Shown here piece after piece: positions 57,101 through 58,279 of a stretch of DNA of 58,279 nucleotides (position 1 is its first letter; every line of letters starts with the position of its first letter). The stretch covers positions 1 to 58,279 of the forward strand of contig CALJPD010000002.1 in NCBI GenBank assembly GCA_937981355.1, written 5' to 3'. Made by a program: the position numbers and the translations under genes. The notes beneath the pieces were generated by a model. The model was not told the DNA's origin. It searched no databases and worked only from the letters and a program-made list of their open reading frames with translations. Source of the DNA: an uncultured Candidatus Saccharibacteria bacterium (lineage in GTDB: Bacteria > Patescibacteriota > Saccharimonadia > Saccharimonadales > Saccharimonadaceae).

Positions 57101-57958
57101 ATGACAGATTACACCTCTACCCTCATCATTGGTGCCAACGGGCAATTGGCCAAAGCAATGCAGCAACAATACCCTAGTGCTCGGGCGGTTGGGCATAATG
57201 ACCTTAACCTCTGTGACGCAGCAGCTATTGCAACCTTCGACTGGTCCGGCATTAAGACAATCATCAACACTGCTGCTTATACCAATGTTGACGGCGCAGA
57301 AACATCGGAGGGTCGCGCAGCAGCCTGGCGCATCAACGCCCAAGCGGTGGGACAGCTTGCTCGTATCTGCTCCGAGCGAGACATTACCTTGGTTCATGTG
57401 TCGAGCGATTATGTTTTTGATGGTGAGACAGCACCGCATACCGAAGATGAGCTATTTAGCCCCCTAAGTGTCTATGGTGCGTCCAAAGCAGCGGGCGACA
57501 TTGCCGCGAGCACCACACCACGGCACTATATTGTCCGCACCAGCTGGGTGATCGGCGATGGTAAAAACTTCGTAACAACAATGCTCGGCCTGGTCGCAAA
57601 AAATATCGCACCAACAGTGGTAGCAGACCAAATCGGCCGCCTGAGCTTCACACCAGAGATTACGCGCGCAATTGACCACTTGGTAGAAAATAGGACACCA
57701 TACGGCACTTACAATGTGACGAATAGCGGCCCACTGGCAAGCTGGGCAGACATCACGCGGCAGATCTTTGCCTTGGCAGGGCGTGATGACTTACCAGTAA
57801 CAGATACAACCACCGCCGAGTATTTTGCTAATAAGCCTGGCGTCGCACCACGACCGCTCAATAGTGACCTCAGCCTTGATAAACTTCATGCGACTGGCTT
57901 TATCAGCCAAGACTGGCGCGAGGCACTACGCGAATATGTCGCTCAAAATATTCACTAG
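57101..57958 (+). CDS. rmlD: dTDP-4-dehydrorhamnose reductase
   Basis: RmlD reduces the last keto intermediate to dTDP-L-rhamnose with NAD(P)H. The 285-aa product has LIIGANGQLAKAM, NTAAYTNVDGAE, VHVSSDYVFDG, PLSVYGASKAAGD (Y-x3-K) and RTSWVIGDGKNFVTTM, all family marks. AAAGAAAGGA precedes the ATG at 57101, 17 nt after the rmlC stop. It is the last gene of the operon in the window; the next gene points the other way. Confidence 0.95.
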   Translation: MTDYTSTLIIGANGQLAKAMQQQYPSARAVGHNDLNLCDAAAIATFDWSGIKTIINTAAYTNVDGAETSEGRAAAWRINAQAVGQLARICSERDITLVHVSSDYVFDGETAPHTEDELFSPLSVYGASKAAGDIAASTTPRHYIVRTSWVIGDGKNFVTTMLGLVAKNIAPTVVADQIGRLSFTPEITRAIDHLVENRTPYGTYNVTNSGPLASWADITRQIFALAGRDDLPVTDTTTAEYFANKPGVAPRPLNSDLSLDKLHATGFISQDWREALREYVAQNIH

Positions 57959-58069
57959 CGAACGTCATCATCTAGCAAAACTCTATAAAAATAAATATAC
58001 TCTTTAAAATACAGAATCTCTGCCATGTGACGAGAGATTCTATATCTAAGCTTAATATACTACTGCGTG

Positions 58070-58279
58070 CTATGCTTCTTTATCTTTATTGCTAAAATGA
58101 AAGTAGAGTATATTAGACCAGCGTATATTATTGATCTGATCGAGGATTTGTGTGTCACCTAAGGAAATCTGCTGATTAACAAAGTAACTGTAGACCTGGG
58201 CGACTCCAGAGTCATCTTCATCATTCCTGATTCCTTCGCATAAATCACGGTTTTCTGCTATCATCCCTGCTTCGCCGTC
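58070..58279 (-). CDS. C-terminal part of an unknown protein, cut by the window edge
   Basis: The frame is open through the right edge and ends with a stop at 58070. The visible 69 residues are charged and end in SNILYFHFSNKDKEA; segments DDSGVAQVYSYFVNQQISLGD and DQINNIRWSN suggest a globular domain. No family is recognised. An internal ATG at 58264 is unlikely to be the true start. Confidence 0.5.
   Translation of the reverse strand, partial: DGEAGMIAENRDLCEGIRNDEDDSGVAQVYSYFVNQQISLGDTQILDQINNIRWSNILYFHFSNKDKEA

Noticed and set aside
1..58279. UGA recoded as glycine, as in some CPR lineages
   Set aside because: TGA ends pilM, tsaE and the second Nudix gene exactly at overlaps with the next start, so it functions as a stop.
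1..58279. CRISPR arrays, insertion sequences, prophage genes
   Set aside because: No regular short repeats with spacers, no transposase or phage structural motifs and no target-site duplications were seen.

Overview
The window looks like a chromosomal segment of a Patescibacteria/CPR bacterium, most probably Candidatus Saccharibacteria (TM7). This is inferred from gene content and style, not from a database search. The supporting signs are compact operons with many 4-nt ATGA stop/start overlaps, a monoderm-type pilus operon (PilB-C-M-N-O without a secretin), RNase Y, a class A-type PBP, a sortase, short versions of housekeeping proteins, and very many genes whose ATG lies only 6-7 nt after a -10 box. 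TGA is used as a stop (pilM, tsaE, the second Nudix gene), so the code is not the UGA=Gly code of Gracilibacteria/Absconditabacteria. No insertion sequence, prophage or CRISPR array is seen.

Layout. 1-5.4 kb: a cut tRNA-Pro, gpmA, a small secreted protein, enolase, a sortase and RNase Y. 5.6-6.5 kb: tsaE-tsaB (t6A pathway; TsaB is half length). 6.5-12.9 kb: type IV pilus operons pilB-pilC and pilM-pilN-pilO-small membrane protein, followed by a PRC-barrel gene; a prepilin lies at 17.6 kb. 12.9-17.4 kb: recX and a recA-led minus-strand operon with HIT, Nudix, alpha/beta-hydrolase and beta-propeller-like genes. 18-26.5 kb: a bacterial PH-domain membrane protein, ruvB, small enzymes, a broken gene, ruvA, a PBP1A-type enzyme and ruvC. 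27-28 kb: tRNA-Lys and yebC.

28.2-34.1 kb: a membrane protein; a cluster of three ATP-grasp ligases, the middle one fused to a RimB-like retropepsin domain; dnaJ under a CIRCE element; radC. 34.2-44.4 kb: a membrane-anchored propeller protein with a YcgQ/YraQ-type permease pair, a 726-aa kinase-phosphatase-RNA ligase fusion, a polysaccharide deacetylase, an HD-DUF1152 fusion, and an endonuclease/exonuclease/phosphatase-family protein.

44.5-58.3 kb: tRNA-Asn, a beta-lactamase-fold cell-wall protein, then a surface-glycan region. It holds a LexA-type DNA-binding protein without peptidase, an O-antigen-ligase-like protein, a polyprenyl glycosylphosphotransferase, a GT4 glycosyltransferase, glmS, galE, a cytidylyltransferase and rmlB-nudix-rmlC-rmlD. 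Together these would make activated sugars (UDP-GlcNAc precursor, UDP-Gal, dTDP-rhamnose), start a lipid-linked glycan, extend it and polymerise or transfer it at the surface.

The most interesting items are the ATP-grasp/protease writer-eraser-like cluster, the three-domain RNA repair enzyme, the leaderless promoter architecture, the HD-DUF1152 fusion, and a perfect 41-nt palindrome of which half recurs after galE.
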